Positions 45,569 to 57,368 of a stretch of 64,000 nt of DNA are shown piece after piece. This DNA is from Ovis canadensis (taxonomy: Eukaryota; Chordata; Mammalia; Artiodactyla; Bovidae). Both the position numbers and the translations under genes were made by a program. The notes below the pieces were generated by a model, which saw only the letters and a list, made by a program, of their open reading frames with translations, made no database searches and had not been told where the DNA came from. Positions within the stretch are counted from its first letter, which is position 1. Each line of letters opens with the position of its first letter. The stretch covers positions 119,815,501-119,879,500 of the forward strand of contig NC_091727.1 of assembly GCF_042477335.2 (NCBI RefSeq), in the 5' to 3' direction.

Positions 45569-45753
45569 TCTGGGGACTTCCCTGGTGGTCCAGTGGCTAA
45601 GACTCTGTGGTCCCAATGCAGGGGGCCCGGATTCAATCCCTGGTCAGGGAATTAGATCCCACATGCTGCACCTAAAGATCCTGCATGCCTCAATAAAAGA
45701 TCAAAGATCCTTTGTGCCACAGTGAAGACCCGGTGCAGCCAAATAAATAAAGT
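45569..45753 (+). mobile_element. CHR-type SINE
   Basis: Head ggggacttccctggtggtcc, body ggtcagggaattagatccca, end cagccaaataaataaagttg. Confidence 0.88.
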
Positions 45754-46023
45754 TGCTTTGACACTATAAGATGTATATTTCCTGTCACTGTCCTAGAATC
45801 AGTCATTTCTCCGAGAATGCTCAGTTCCTTTTATTGGAAAACAGTATTAGAAAAAGATCCAGGTGTTTAGCATTTTCATTGCTACTGTCAAATCATTTAT
45901 GTTAGCCCCTCTCGGCTGACAGAGCAAGAAGTTATACGCATATACTAACTCATGTAAACACATATCTATAAATATTTCTACATGTATCTATCTTTACCTA
46001 TATTATGGCAAATGCATGCATGC

Positions 46024-46231
46024 ATGCTAAGTCATGTCAGTCATGTCTGACTCTTTGCAACCCCATGGATTGTAGCCTGCCAGGCACCTATGTCCATGGA
46101 ATTCTCTAGGCAAGAATACTAGAGTGGATTGCCATGCCCTCCTCCAGGGAATCTTCCAAACCCAGGGATCAAACCAGCATCTCCTGCATTGGCAGGTGGG
46201 TTCTTTACCACTAGCGCACCTGGGAAGCCCA
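46024..46231 (-). mobile_element. Bov-tA SINE
   Basis: Minus-strand Bov-tA; right end gggcttcccaggtgcgctag on the minus strand, body ccactctagtattcttgcct. A weak ggcaaat... repeat on both sides may be the target duplication. Confidence 0.88.
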
Positions 46232-46624
46232 AGGCAAATACAAGTTCATACTAATATGTCCAACTCTAATAATGTATCACCATATGAATCCTTCTTGCTT
46301 ATCTGTAACTTCACATTTCAATAAGAAACCACCTACCATACACTTTCTTAATTGTTCATTTGCAGTATATAAGTATGGTAGTTTCCAAATTGTTATCTCA
46401 CACCCCCATGGGAAATGCTTTTATCAAGTAGAATACAGCACTTCTGTACACTTCTTTTTAACTTTAAAGAGTCCACTCATTTCCAAAGTTATTTAGGTCA
46501 GCATCTTCTTCCACCAACACCTCAGTGAGGTTACTTAATGCATTTTTTATTTAGTTGTATTCTTTTATTTTATTTTGTATTTCATCCTGGGATCCCCTAA
46601 CTTCCTAATAAACCTTGAAATAGT

Positions 46625-47620
46625 TGCATACATTAAGGTTCACTCTTTGTACTGTAAAGTTTTATGGGTTTTGACAAATGCAAAATGTCATGTATACACC
46701 ATTATGGTATCATATAGAATAGTTTAGTGCCCTAAAACATCCCCTCTGTTTCACCTAACACCTTCCTCTATAGGCAATCACTGATACGTTTGCTGTCTCT
46801 ATAGTTTTGCCTTTTTCCAAAATGTCATATAAATGGAATTATATAGTATATATCCCTTTCAGACTGCCCTCTATCACTTAAGAATATATAAGATTCATCT
46901 ATGTCTTATCTTTGGATATATCCCAATTTCTTGATACATCTTCCTATTGAAAAACATCTTAGTGGCTTCTAGTTTTGGGTGATTATTATTATAATAAAGC
47001 TGCTATAAACATCTGTTCACAGACTTTGTGTGGGCATACGTTTTCAAATCAAGTGAGAATATATCTAGGAGCATGATTGTTGGATTGTATGGTAAGACTA
47101 TGTTCAGCTTTGTAAGAAACTGTCAAACTATCTTCCAAAGTGGCTATACCAGAGACTTCCCTGGTGGTCCAGCGGTTAAGAATCAGGCTGCCATGCAGGG
47201 ACACGGGTTTGATGCCAGGTCCAGGGAGACCACATTCCATGGAGCAACTACGCCTGTGTGCCAACTAAAGCCCCAACGCCCAGAGCCTGTGCTCCACAAC
47301 AAGAAAAACTACTGCAATGAGAAGCCCACGCACTGCAAGGAAGAGTAGCCGCTGCTCGCTACAACTAGAGAAAGCTGGTGTGCAGCAGCAAAGACTCGGT
47401 GCCGCCAAAAAGAAATAAATAAATATTTTAAAAACCCAAGTGGCTGTACCATTTTGTACTATTTTGCATCCCCACTATCAATAAGCAAATGAGAGTTCTT
47501 ATTGCTTTGCATCCTTGCCAGAAGTTGGTATTGTCAGGGTATTATTAGTTTTTGCCGTTAATACATGTGTGCAATGTCTTTGAACTTATCTCACTGAGCA
47601 AATGGTTTTCTATCCCTTTC
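46625..47620 (-). mobile_element. Old L1 (L1M-type) 3' end
   Basis: Minus-strand L1M 3' region recognised from gttttgacaaatgcaaaatg, ataaagctgctataaacatc, gattgttggattgtatggta and gtaagaaactgtcaaactat. A CHR SINE interrupts it at 47152-47437. Confidence 0.75.
47152..47437 (+). mobile_element. CHR-type SINE inside L1M
   Basis: Full-length element (gacttccctggtggtccagc ... ctcggtgccgccaaaaagaa) with a 14-bp target-site duplication aagtggct[a/g]tacca at 47138-47151 and 47438-47451. Confidence 0.92.
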
Positions 47621-47862
47621 TTGTAGGAAATCAAACTATATTGCTGATCTGGATGTATGCATGAAAGGAGGAGAAAAGAATTTAGTCAAAAATTATTTGA
47701 CAATTTGACAATTTTTCTATAAACAACACAATAGGAATGATTTCCTACACAGTAACAAGCTTTGTACAAGTATTTTAAGAGCAGCTTGTTTCTCCTTTAA
47801 GTTTCCTTCAGAGGCACATGGGTGGTTTAGGGGAGTGAAGTATTCTATAACAACCCTGTTCT

Positions 47863-47880
47863 CCCCCCCCCCCGCCCCCC
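47863..47880. repeat. Poly-C tract
   Basis: 12 Cs, one G, 6 Cs; a likely slippage or sequencing-error site. Confidence 0.8.
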
Positions 47881-47964
47881 TTAGGCTCTGCTGCATAGTA
47901 TGTGGAATCTTAGTTCCCTGACCAGGGATCAAACCTGTGCCCCCTGCAGTGGAAGTATGGAGTC
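47881..47964 (-). mobile_element. CHR-type SINE, truncated
   Basis: Minus-strand SINE middle (cctgaccagggatcaaacct on plus) that stops abruptly at ggagtc, where L1 ORF2 DNA begins. Confidence 0.75.
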
Positions 47965-48165
47965 AAAAACAGTATGGTACTACCATAAAAACAGACACAT
48001 AGACAAATGGAACAGAATCAACAGGACAGAAATGAACCCATGCTAATATGGTCAACTTACATTTGACAAGGGAGCCAAGAATACTCACTGGGGAAAACAG
48101 AGTCTCCTCAGTAAACAGTGTTGGGAAAGCTGGATATTCACATACATGATTTGATCACTTACCTA
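47965..48165 (+). mobile_element. L1 ORF2 fragment
   Basis: Plus-strand ORF2 piece: acagtatggtactaccataa, gacaaatggaacagaatcaa, gtgttgggaaagctggatat. About 200 bp with no UTR, bounded by other repeats on both sides. Confidence 0.8.
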
Positions 48166-48169
48166 TAGT

Positions 48170-49672
48170 CAGACATTCTGGAGTGTGAAGTCAAGTGGGC
48201 CTTAGGAAGCATTACTATGAACAAAGCTACTGGAGGTGATGGAATTCCAGCTGAGCTATTACAAATCCGAAAAGATGATGCTCTCAATATGCCAGCAAAC
48301 TTGGAAAATTCAGCAGTGACCACAGGACTGGAAAAGGTCAGTTTTCATCTCAATCCCAAAGAAAGGCACTGCTGAAGAATGTTCAAGCTACCGGACAATT
48401 GTGCTCATTTCACATGCTAAACAAGGTAATGCTCAAAATCCTTCTAGTTAGGCTTCAAAAGTATGTGAACGGACAACTTGCAGATGTACACGCTGGGTTT
48501 AGAAAAGGCAGAGGAACCAAAGATCAAATTGCCAACATCTGTTGGATTATAGAAAAGCCAAGGGAATTCCAAAAAAAACATACACTTCTGCTTTATTGAC
48601 TATGCTAATGCCTTTGACTGTGTGGATCACAACAAACTGGAAAATCCTTAAAGAGATGGGAATACCATTCCACTTTACTTCTCTCCTGAGGAATCTGTAT
48701 GCAGGCCAAGAAGCAATAGTTAGAACCAGACATGGAACAATGGACTGGTTCAAAATTGGGAAAGGAGTACATCAAGGCTGTATATAGTCACCCTGCTTAT
48801 TTAACTTACATGCAGAGTATATCATGCAAAATTCTGGGCTTGATGAATCATAAGCTGGAATCAAGATTGCCAGGAGAAATATCAACAACCTCAGGTATGC
48901 AGATGGTACCACCCTTATGGCAGAAAGCAAAGAGGAACTAAAATGCCTCTTGATGAAGGTGAAAGAGGAGAATGACAAAGCTGGCTTAAAGCTCAACATT
49001 CAAAAAACTAAGATCATGGCATCTAGTCTCATTACTTCATGACAAACAGATGGGGAAAAAGTGGAAACTGACAGATTTTGGTTTCTCGGAGTCCAAAATC
49101 ACTGTGGATGATGACTGCAGCCATGAAATTAAAAGATGCTTGATCCTTGGAAGAAAAGCTATGACAAATCTAGATAGCACATTAAATAAAGCAGAGGCAT
49201 CACTTTGCAACAAAAGGCTGTATAGTCAAAGTTATGGTTTTTCCAGTAGTCATGTATGGATGTGAGAGCTGGACCATAAAGAAGGCTGAGCACCAAAGAA
49301 TCGATGCTTTTGAACTGTGGTGTTGGAGAAGATGCTTGAGAGTCCCTTGGACTGCAAGGAGATCCAACCAGTCAATCCTAAAGGAAATCAACCCTGAATA
49401 TTCATTGGAAGGACTGATCTGAAGTTAAAGCACCAATAATTTTGACCACCTGATGCGAAGAGCCAACTCATTGGAAAAGACCCTGATGCTGGGAATGATT
49501 GAGGGCAGGAGGAGTAGGGGGCGACAGAGGATGAGATGGTTGGATGGCATCACCAACTCAACGGACGTGGGTTTGAGCAAATTCTGGGAGATAGTGAGAC
49601 AGGGAAGCCTGGCATGCTGCAGCCCATGGAGTGGCAAAGAGTTGGACATGACTTAGTGACTGGACAACAACA
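48170..49672 (+). mobile_element. BovB LINE 3' half, decayed
   Basis: Plus-strand BovB from the RT fingers (gtgaagtcaagtgggcctta) to its 3' end (ggacatgacttagtgactgg). Frame pieces 48399-48599, 48542-48787 and 49234-49422. The RT catalytic motif reads YADGTTLMA (from about 48895), so a catalytic Asp is Gly. Dead. Confidence 0.92.
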
Positions 49673-50078
49673 AAACATCTTTGTATTAGCATTTTAAGAA
49701 TCATATACCATAATGCATGTACAATTCCTGCTACAGTGAGCACTCAAAAAATGATAAATATCATTCCTGTTGTTAGCAACAGCAGCAGCTGTGACTCAAG
49801 GAAGCAAATGCACTTACAGGAAGAGCAATCTAATCCAATAAGGTTTAAGTTTTCTTTACCCCACCCCCCAACACACACACACACACTGTATTTCACAGAA
49901 TGTCATTCTAGTAGCTCCTGTAGACCACTATGGCCTTATCTTTAATGGGTCTTATCTTTATGTTTTATGACATCAGAGGTGGCCAGATAATTCTGTTTTT
50001 GTTTATCACACCTCAAAAGAGAGCAACCAGTCTATTGCTTATGAGCCATTTTAAGTCCCACACCATGAAATCACTTTT
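49673..50078. other. No feature seen
   Basis: Unique DNA with a short (AC)8 run near 49871-49887. Confidence 0.5.
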
Positions 50079-50461
50079 GAATTGATGCTTTTGAACTGTG
50101 GTGTTGGAGAAGACTCTTGAGAGTCCCTTGGACTGCAGGGAGATCCAACCAGTCCATCCTAAAGGAAAGCAGTCCTGAATATTCATTGGACGAACTAATG
50201 CTGAAGCTGAAACTCCAATACTTTGGCCACCTGATGCAAAGAACTGACTCATTGGAAAAGACCCTGATGCTGGGAGGGATTGAAGGCAGGAGGAGAAGGG
50301 GACAACAGTGGATGAGATTGTTGCATGGTATCACTGATTCGATGGACATGAGTTTGAGTAAGCTTCAGGAGTTGGTGATAGACAGGGAAGCCTGGCATGC
50401 TGCAGTCCATGGGGTCACAAAGTTTTGGACATGACTGAGCAACTGAACTGAACTGAACTGA
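50079..50461 (+). mobile_element. BovB LINE 3' end
   Basis: A 380-bp plus-strand BovB 3' end, ttgatgcttttgaactgtgg to aactgaactgaactgaagcc; open C-terminal frame 50117-50434. Confidence 0.92.
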
Positions 50462-53400
50462 AGCCATGTGAAGGTTCTAGTCTAGAGACTTTATTGTACA
50501 CATGGAAGAACCAGAGTATGAATGAAGCAACCTATTTCTGTCAATGATCCAGCTGAAAAAGCAGAAATACTACAACAGGTACTCTATCCCAAATTGCTGC
50601 TCTAATCATGCCTTTGCAGTTTTTACAGTGCAGTCATTTGGGTCTCTGAAAGATAAGTGGTCTTTGGTGCTCAGTGACTCTTGGATGAAATCATGCTTAG
50701 GACATGGATGAAGAGTGAAGAATTCAAATCCAGAGACTACTAGCAACCATAGTCATTTTATTTTCCATTTGATTGGTAGCACGCTCACTGAGCATGTGGA
50801 TAAGGTCTCCAAGATAGTGACAGCTAACAAAAAAGGAAGAGTATAGTTAAGCGATGAAAAGTTCTGGATGTACTTATGGTACAAACATGAGGTAAGTATT
50901 TGGTAGAATATAGAATGTCAGCGTTGGAAACAGTCTTAGCATCTAATTCAGTCTACTCAATTTGCAATGAAGAAACATAGTCTTGTTTTAGGAACTGCCT
51001 TGCTCAAGGTTATATAGCTAAATGTGTCAGTATCCAAAGACTTGAATTAACTTACAGAGAATACAACATATTTATTTTTGTTATGAATAAAATGAGAGAA
51101 ACACATGAGAAAAAGATCTCTGAGTCTCATTTTTCCCAGAAGAATCAATATACTTAAAAGATACTAAAAATTTCATAATCGGTTTAAATCAATTAAGTCT
51201 AGAAATGTAACTTGATTTATGTAGCATATTTAAATATTAGATCTGTCTTTTCAATATATTTTACAATAAATTCACTTGAAATGTTTTGGTAAATTATTTT
51301 TATTTGTATATTTAAATCAACTGTATGACTTCTAAATGAATGTGAAAGAGCATAGTAAACTGTAAACTATGATATATATTTAGATTACTAATAAAAAATT
51401 TTGGAAATCAAGATTTTAAAAACATTTTTAATCTATATTATATTCTTAAGATTATTTCTTGAAACATTCTGCATTAAGTAAATAAAAGGATTCATAATAT
51501 TCATCCAAATCTATTACTAAATTTATGCATCTATTACTAAACTTCCATCTCAGTGTTAATATGTTTGTACCCAAATCATACTCTTTTTTAAAATCAGAAT
51601 ACTTATTTGACTGCCTCTCTCTTTTACTCCATATGTAATGATATCGATGTACCATATACATTGTTCTAGTTTGTGTTCCCTTTATTCCAAAAAAGGAAGA
51701 CAAGATTGTATAAGAAGCTGGGTCTCAATGCAACTATGGAAATTTTTGTTAAATTGTTTATTCTCTACACCATTTGCTAAGAATTAGTGATTCACTCAGA
51801 TTTATACAGGAATTAGGGGTCAGTGTAACTGGAATTGAAATCCCCTATCATCTTCCTCCTTGTTCAGCAGTTTTCTTCTGCTTAGAAGTAAAAATAAGCA
51901 TCTGAAAATCACTGAGAGACATGGTTTACATCTAGGGTTTCCATCGTTTTCAGGTTTCAAAAACAATATTACAAATTTTCATTGCGCAGAGAAAATGTAA
52001 TTTATGTGTCTATAACTAATTTGGGCTTCCTATTAAGTTTCCCACTCTCTGTTTGGTGAGGGAAAATTAATTTAATGTCGAATCCATTTTAAATCTTAGT
52101 CTGATCTAATAAATTAAATGGTCTCTTCAGGGAGTATTCAGTTTCTCTTGGTGAAATGGCTTAGTCTCTAAGACACCTCCCCCCCCTTCTCGTTACTTCT
52201 CCCCTATGTCTAAGTATAGTTGTATTACAGAGAGTGATATGGCTTAGCTGGCTCCTGGGCAGAGGGAATGTGGAGACCTTGCATGTTAGGTCCCTGACCC
52301 CTGTGGTCTTTGTGGTTATTAATATATCTGTTGCTCACTTGCTTGTATGTTGCTGTGCTGTCATTCAGAGCCAAAGATATGGCTGGTGGTTTTTTCAGAG
52401 CTAGTGCCATACTTGACTAAGTCAAAGTCATCTCAATTCCCACTAGTTGTTTACTCACCATTCTCCCATCTACCACTGAGCCACTCGCCCAACACTCCAG
52501 GCCTAGCCTGGGCTTCTGTATCACCTTTTCTGCCTTGGAGGATCCATGGGCAGTGCCACCGATGCTTAATCTAACATCGAATCTAATCAAGAATAAGTTA
52601 ACTCAGTAAACCCAAACTCTAGGAGTTCAGTTTGCACAGCTAAACTAATACGGAGGTACCAAGGTCAATACAGGGACAGTCTAAGAGGGTATCACTGTCT
52701 AGAGTTCTAAGTGGGCAAGGAGGAGGAAGAACCCTCTGCTCTCAGGGTTACCTTTACTATGTTGACAAACTAATTGGAACCCAAGATTTGGCTGTCATTT
52801 GCTTAGTAAATTTCATTAATGATCCTTGTCATAATCCCCTGGGGTCAGAAAAATGTAACCCTTTCTTTTTCATATTCGCTTATTCCCACTATACAATTCT
52901 GTCCTAGCTAAGCCCTTAATATACTGAAGAGTAAAAGAAGCAATGTACAAGACAACTGCTTAGATTACAAGGCTTTTTTGCATGCATGATAAGATTTTTT
53001 TAAATTTTTGACTAACTTTTTTCTTTCTTTAAAGCTTGCATTAAAAAAAAAAGAATACACACTAAGTATGTAACTTCCAAAACAATAATGGAAAAACATT
53101 TAACAGTCAAAAAGAATGCAGTAAAGAAAAGGGAAAAAATAAGGATAAACAGAAAGCAGAAAATTAGATAGGCGGTATTATTCAAACAAATAAGTAATCA
53201 CAATAAATGTAAAGTTACCTAAAATCACCAACTAAAAGTCAGATATTCCAATATTGACTTTTAAAATATACAGCTATATAATTTTATAAGAAATAAACTT
53301 AAATGCAAGAACTCAGATATGTTAAAAATAAAAGATTAGGAACTACGCACCAGAACAAAAACAACTTAAAAATGTACTGAAAGCAATATCACATAAAATG

Positions 53401-53700
53401 ATATTAGTGGAAAATAGTAATAGCATGGTGAAAAACACTTAAAACACTTAAATGCATCAGGACGACATAAAACTCTAAAACCTGGGTGAGCACTAATAAC
53501 CTATCCTCAAATAACTAAGAAAAAATTGACAGGATTACGTGTGCAAATGAACAAATCAAGCATGATAAAAATTCTTCTAATAAATCTATCTCACTAATTG
53601 ATGAGTGAAGTGGACAAAATAATTAATAAGGTTTTGAAGGGTTTGATAAACATAATTGACAAATTGGTTTAAAAGATATATATTTGTATATTACCCAGTT
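50462..53700. other. Longest repeat-poor stretch; no gene seen
   Basis: 3.2 kb of AT-rich DNA. About 50917-51060 (agcatctaattcagtctact, gctcaaggttatatagctaa) resembles an old MIR-like repeat. 53040-53690 is A-rich and vaguely LINE-like. Short poly-C at 52182-52188. No frame, splice-supported exon or RNA gene was recognised. Unannotated intron or regulatory DNA cannot be excluded. Confidence 0.45.
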
Positions 53701-53710
53701 CTAGTGATTA

Positions 53711-54063
53711 TGGGGCTTCCCTGGTGGCTCAGACAGTAAAGAATCTGCCTGCAATGCAGGAGACCTGGGTTCGATCCCTGGGTCTGGAAGTTCCCCTGGA
53801 GAAGGGAATGGCTACTGACTCCAGTATTCTTGCCTGGAGAATTCTATTTAGATTATTTTGGGGGTTTCCTTGTGGCTAAGACAGTAAAGAATCTGTCTGC
53901 AATGCAGGAGACCCTGGTTCAATCCCTAAGTCAGGATGATTGCTTAGAGAAGGAAATGTCTACCCACTCCAGTATTCTTGCCTGGAGAATCCCATAGATA
54001 GAGGAGCCTGGCATACTACAGTCCATGGGGTTGCAAAGTGTTGGACACGACTGAGTGACTAAC
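53711..54063 (+). mobile_element. Head-to-tail Bov-tA dimer
   Basis: A first, tail-less Bov-tA at 53713-53850 (ggggcttccctggtggctca to ctggagaattctattt), a 15-bp linker, then a complete Bov-tA at about 53866-54063 ending gactgagtgactaaca. A single target-site duplication ctagt[g/a]atta flanks the pair at 53701-53710 and 54064-54073. Confidence 0.85.
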
Positions 54064-54291
54064 ACTAGTAATTACAGAATTGATATGCTTCTCAGGCATA
54101 CAAGGAACATTGAAAGTAAAACAATTGCTAGTAAAGCAAGTCTGAAAATATTTTAGAAAATCAATTATATAGACAATAGTCTCTTCTTCAACTATATTTA
54201 TTTTTTAAAATGAAACAACAAAAAGATCATTGAAATAATAAACAATCTGTGTAAGACAGTGTTAACCTGTGATAGATCTCTGCTAGCGCTA

Positions 54292-54488
54292 GGCTTCTCA
54301 GGCAGCGCTAGTAGTAAACAACCCTCCTGCCAATGCAAGAGATGTAAGAGACTCAGGTTCAATCCCTGGTTCGAAAAGATCCCTTGGAGAAGGGTATGGC
54401 TACCCACTCCAGTATTCTTGCCTGGAGAATCCCATGAACAGAGGAGCATGATGGGCTACAGTCCATAGGGACACAACTGAGTGACTTG
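54292..54488 (+). mobile_element. Bov-tA SINE
   Basis: Head ggcttctcaggcagcgctag, body cccactccagtattcttgcc, end gacacaactgagtgacttgc. Confidence 0.88.
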
Positions 54489-55375
54489 CACAGCACAGTG
54501 CTATGCTTCTCCATAGGGACAGCTAGAAGTCAGCTTGGCCAAGGCAGGCATAAAATGTACAAGCTAGTGTTTTAAAATGTGTGCATGATCAGATTTAGAG
54601 AGTCAAAAGGTGAATATCTTCCTTCTTTGCATTCCTTTTGTAACATTTTTTTTCCCCTCTATATCATCACCCACTGCAGATACCTGTAAGCACTCTGATC
54701 AACCAAGATGTGAATCTTGTATTGGTGAAGACACCCTAGTAATTCTTCAGTACAGAGTATCACAAAGGCAGGAAGAAGAGATGACTTTTCTATTCTTATA
54801 ACAAGGAAGACAGAAATAGTTTTTTTTTTTTTTTAAGAGAGGTGAGACGCAGCTAGTGTTATCCAGCTCCCACTTTCCATTCTATTTACCCCTCCACACA
54901 ATTGCAAATATTGGTAAATCTTCAGTTTTACAGATATTCAAAGACAAAATTCATTCTGCTTAGAGAAATCTGCATTGCAGCATAAGTTGATATTTAAAAA
55001 CAGGAAAAATAGGTCGGGAGAAAAATCCTATGACTTACACATTTTCTTCTTCTCTCCTCTACCTCCTTCCCCCTTCTTCATTGTCTAAATAGAAAGAAGA
55101 AACTATTTTATGAACAAACATATGCAGGCAAATACAATGTTCATTTAGGTGACAATTTACCAAATGACTTCTTGAACTTATGCTAGATTATATCTAAAAG
55201 CTTCCAAAAGTTGTAATGACCAATATATTTTCACACCTATTTGTTGGTGTGTAAGATCTTTCTTTTGAAAGAATACACAAGCTAAATTAACTATCTGGGC
55301 TACCAGACACTTTCAGAAACAGGCCAATGTTGCCTCATTAATTAAATATAAAAATATACCATCCTCTGAGGATGG
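54489..55375. other. No feature seen
   Basis: AT-rich DNA with a T run at 54821-54834. Confidence 0.45.
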
Positions 55376-56106
55376 AGGCTGGTGAGAGGCATCTTTGCAC
55401 TTTCTTTTTGCCTTGTTTCAGCCAGTGGGTACCATCTTTTTCTCCTGGTTTACACCGTCTCTGTGCTCTCCCTCTGCCACACTCCAGAGTGGAAGTATCT
55501 CCTGGGGGGTAGTTTTTACTCCACTTCTTGTGCCCCAGTCTTTATGGCTGCATCTAGAGGATGTCCTTGATCAGCTACATGTGGAAGCCAAGAGGTCTTG
55601 CATTCCTGGGTCCTATGGGACTGCAACTATCAGAATGAGTTTCTAGTAGACTATATCCCACTAGGGCACGGCACAGACAAAAGACTGAAACACACCCTAT
55701 CTTTTTTTGTGAAAAAGGCCCATTTGCTTGTCCTGGAGCCTTGGCCTAAGGGGCCGGCTTCAGATTTTGTACACGTACAGAGGCCTATGGAGACTCTCTC
55801 AGGGCACAGAGGCTGGTGGATGCTATCTTTGCACTTCTTGTCTACTTCACCACTACTCATTCCTGTATCTCAGAAAGGTGTTTATACACTTGTCTAGAGC
55901 CTTTGATTTTTGCAACTGCTGCCCAGGGACACCTCCAGATTGCCTGGCTCTAATGCACAGCAGGTTTTGTACTACAGGACTATATATATTTACATACTTT
56001 AAAATCTGCTGCCTGAAGTTCTGGCTTCCAATCAACCTGAATCTAGGTGCCAACTGAGATTCTCACCCTTGCAAGACCAAAAAGCCTTGGCATGCTGTTA
56101 ACTAGT

Positions 56107-56332
56107 GCATGTGTGAGTGTTCAGTCACTCAGTCATGACAGATTCTTTGTGTCCCCATGGACTGTGGCCCCCGCCAGGCTCCTCTGTTCATGAGATTTCC
56201 CAGGCAAGCATGCTGGACTGGGTTGCCATTTCCTCCTCCAGGGGATCTTCCTGACCCAGAGATCGAACCCGTGTCTCCTACATCTCCTGCATTGGCAGGT
56301 GGGTTCTTTACCTCTGAGCCACCTGGGAAGCC
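56107..56332 (-). mobile_element. Bov-tA SINE in L1M
   Basis: Minus-strand Bov-tA with a target-site duplication ctgttaacta at 56095-56104 and 56333-56342. Confidence 0.9.
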
Positions 56333-56862
56333 CTGTTAACTACTGGGAGCTTTCAAAAATAAAATAGGTTGCTTAGACAATCACAAATGTTTGAGAGGGA
56401 CAACCAAAAGTTAGAGCAGGGTGGAACAATAAGTTTTATCTCCTATATAAGGCCATTCCTTCAACACTGGGGGAAAAAAATGACTGTTTTACCTGTTACA
56501 TAGAAAGAAAAAAAAATGGAAGTCAAGCAAAACAAAGAGACAGAAGAATATGTTCCAAGTAAAAGAACAATCTAAAACCTCAAAGGAAAACCTCAATGAA
56601 ACAGAGATAAGTACCTGACAGGGTTCAAAGTGATAGTCACAAAGGTGCTCCCGAACTTGGGAGTAGAATAAACACAGTGAGAAATTCACCAAAAAAATAG
56701 AAAATATAAGAAAGTACCAAAGAGAAATCACAGCTGAAGAACAGAATAATTGTGCTGAAAGCTACACTAGAGGAGTTCAATAGCAGATTAGATAAAACAA
56801 GGAAAGAATCAATGAACTCAAAGAGAAGCAGTAGATCCTACTCAATCAGAGCAGCAAGAAGG

Positions 56863-57082
56863 CATGCGTGCATGCTCACTCAGTCATGTTTGACTCTTTC
56901 TGATCCCATGGGCTGTAGCCTGCCAGGCTCCTTTGTCCATGGGATTTGCCAGGCAAGAATGCTGGAATGGGTTGTCATTTCCTCCTCCAGGGGATCTTCC
57001 CAACCCAGGGATTAAACCCATGTTTCTTGCGTCTATTGCATTGGCAGGTGGATTCTTTACCACTGTGCCACCTGGGAAACCT
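56863..57082 (-). mobile_element. Bov-tA SINE in L1M
   Basis: Minus-strand Bov-tA (ggtttcccaggtggcacagt on the minus strand at the right end). Target duplication not clear (gca..aagg words on both sides). Confidence 0.88.
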
Positions 57083-57150
57083 GCAGGAAGGGAAAATAAT
57101 GAAAAAACACATAAAGATAGCTTAAGGAATTTATGAGATATTACCAGGCA

Positions 57151-57368
57151 TCTTCCCTGGTGGCTCAGAGGTTAAAGTGTCTGCCTCCAATGCAGGAGAC
57201 CTGAGTTCAATCCCTGGGTTGGGAAGATCCCCTGGAGAAGGAAATGGTAACCCACTCCAGTATTTTTGCCTGGAGAATCCCATTGGCAGAGATGTCTGGT
57301 AGGCTAAAGTCCACAGGGTTGCAAAGAGTCCGACATGACTGAGCAACTTCACTTACTTACTTACTTAC
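57151..57368 (+). mobile_element. Bov-tA SINE in L1M, with (CTTA)n tail
   Basis: Plus-strand Bov-tA with a perfect 10-bp target-site duplication ttaccaggca at 57141-57150 and 57369-57378. Its tail is a microsatellite of about five CTTA units (57350-57370). Confidence 0.92.

Noticed and set aside
55382..56057. Overlapping plus-strand frames that might be a small secreted-protein gene
   Set aside because: Words in this region match an old L1 5' UTR, and L1 ORF1/ORF2 relics follow in the right order.
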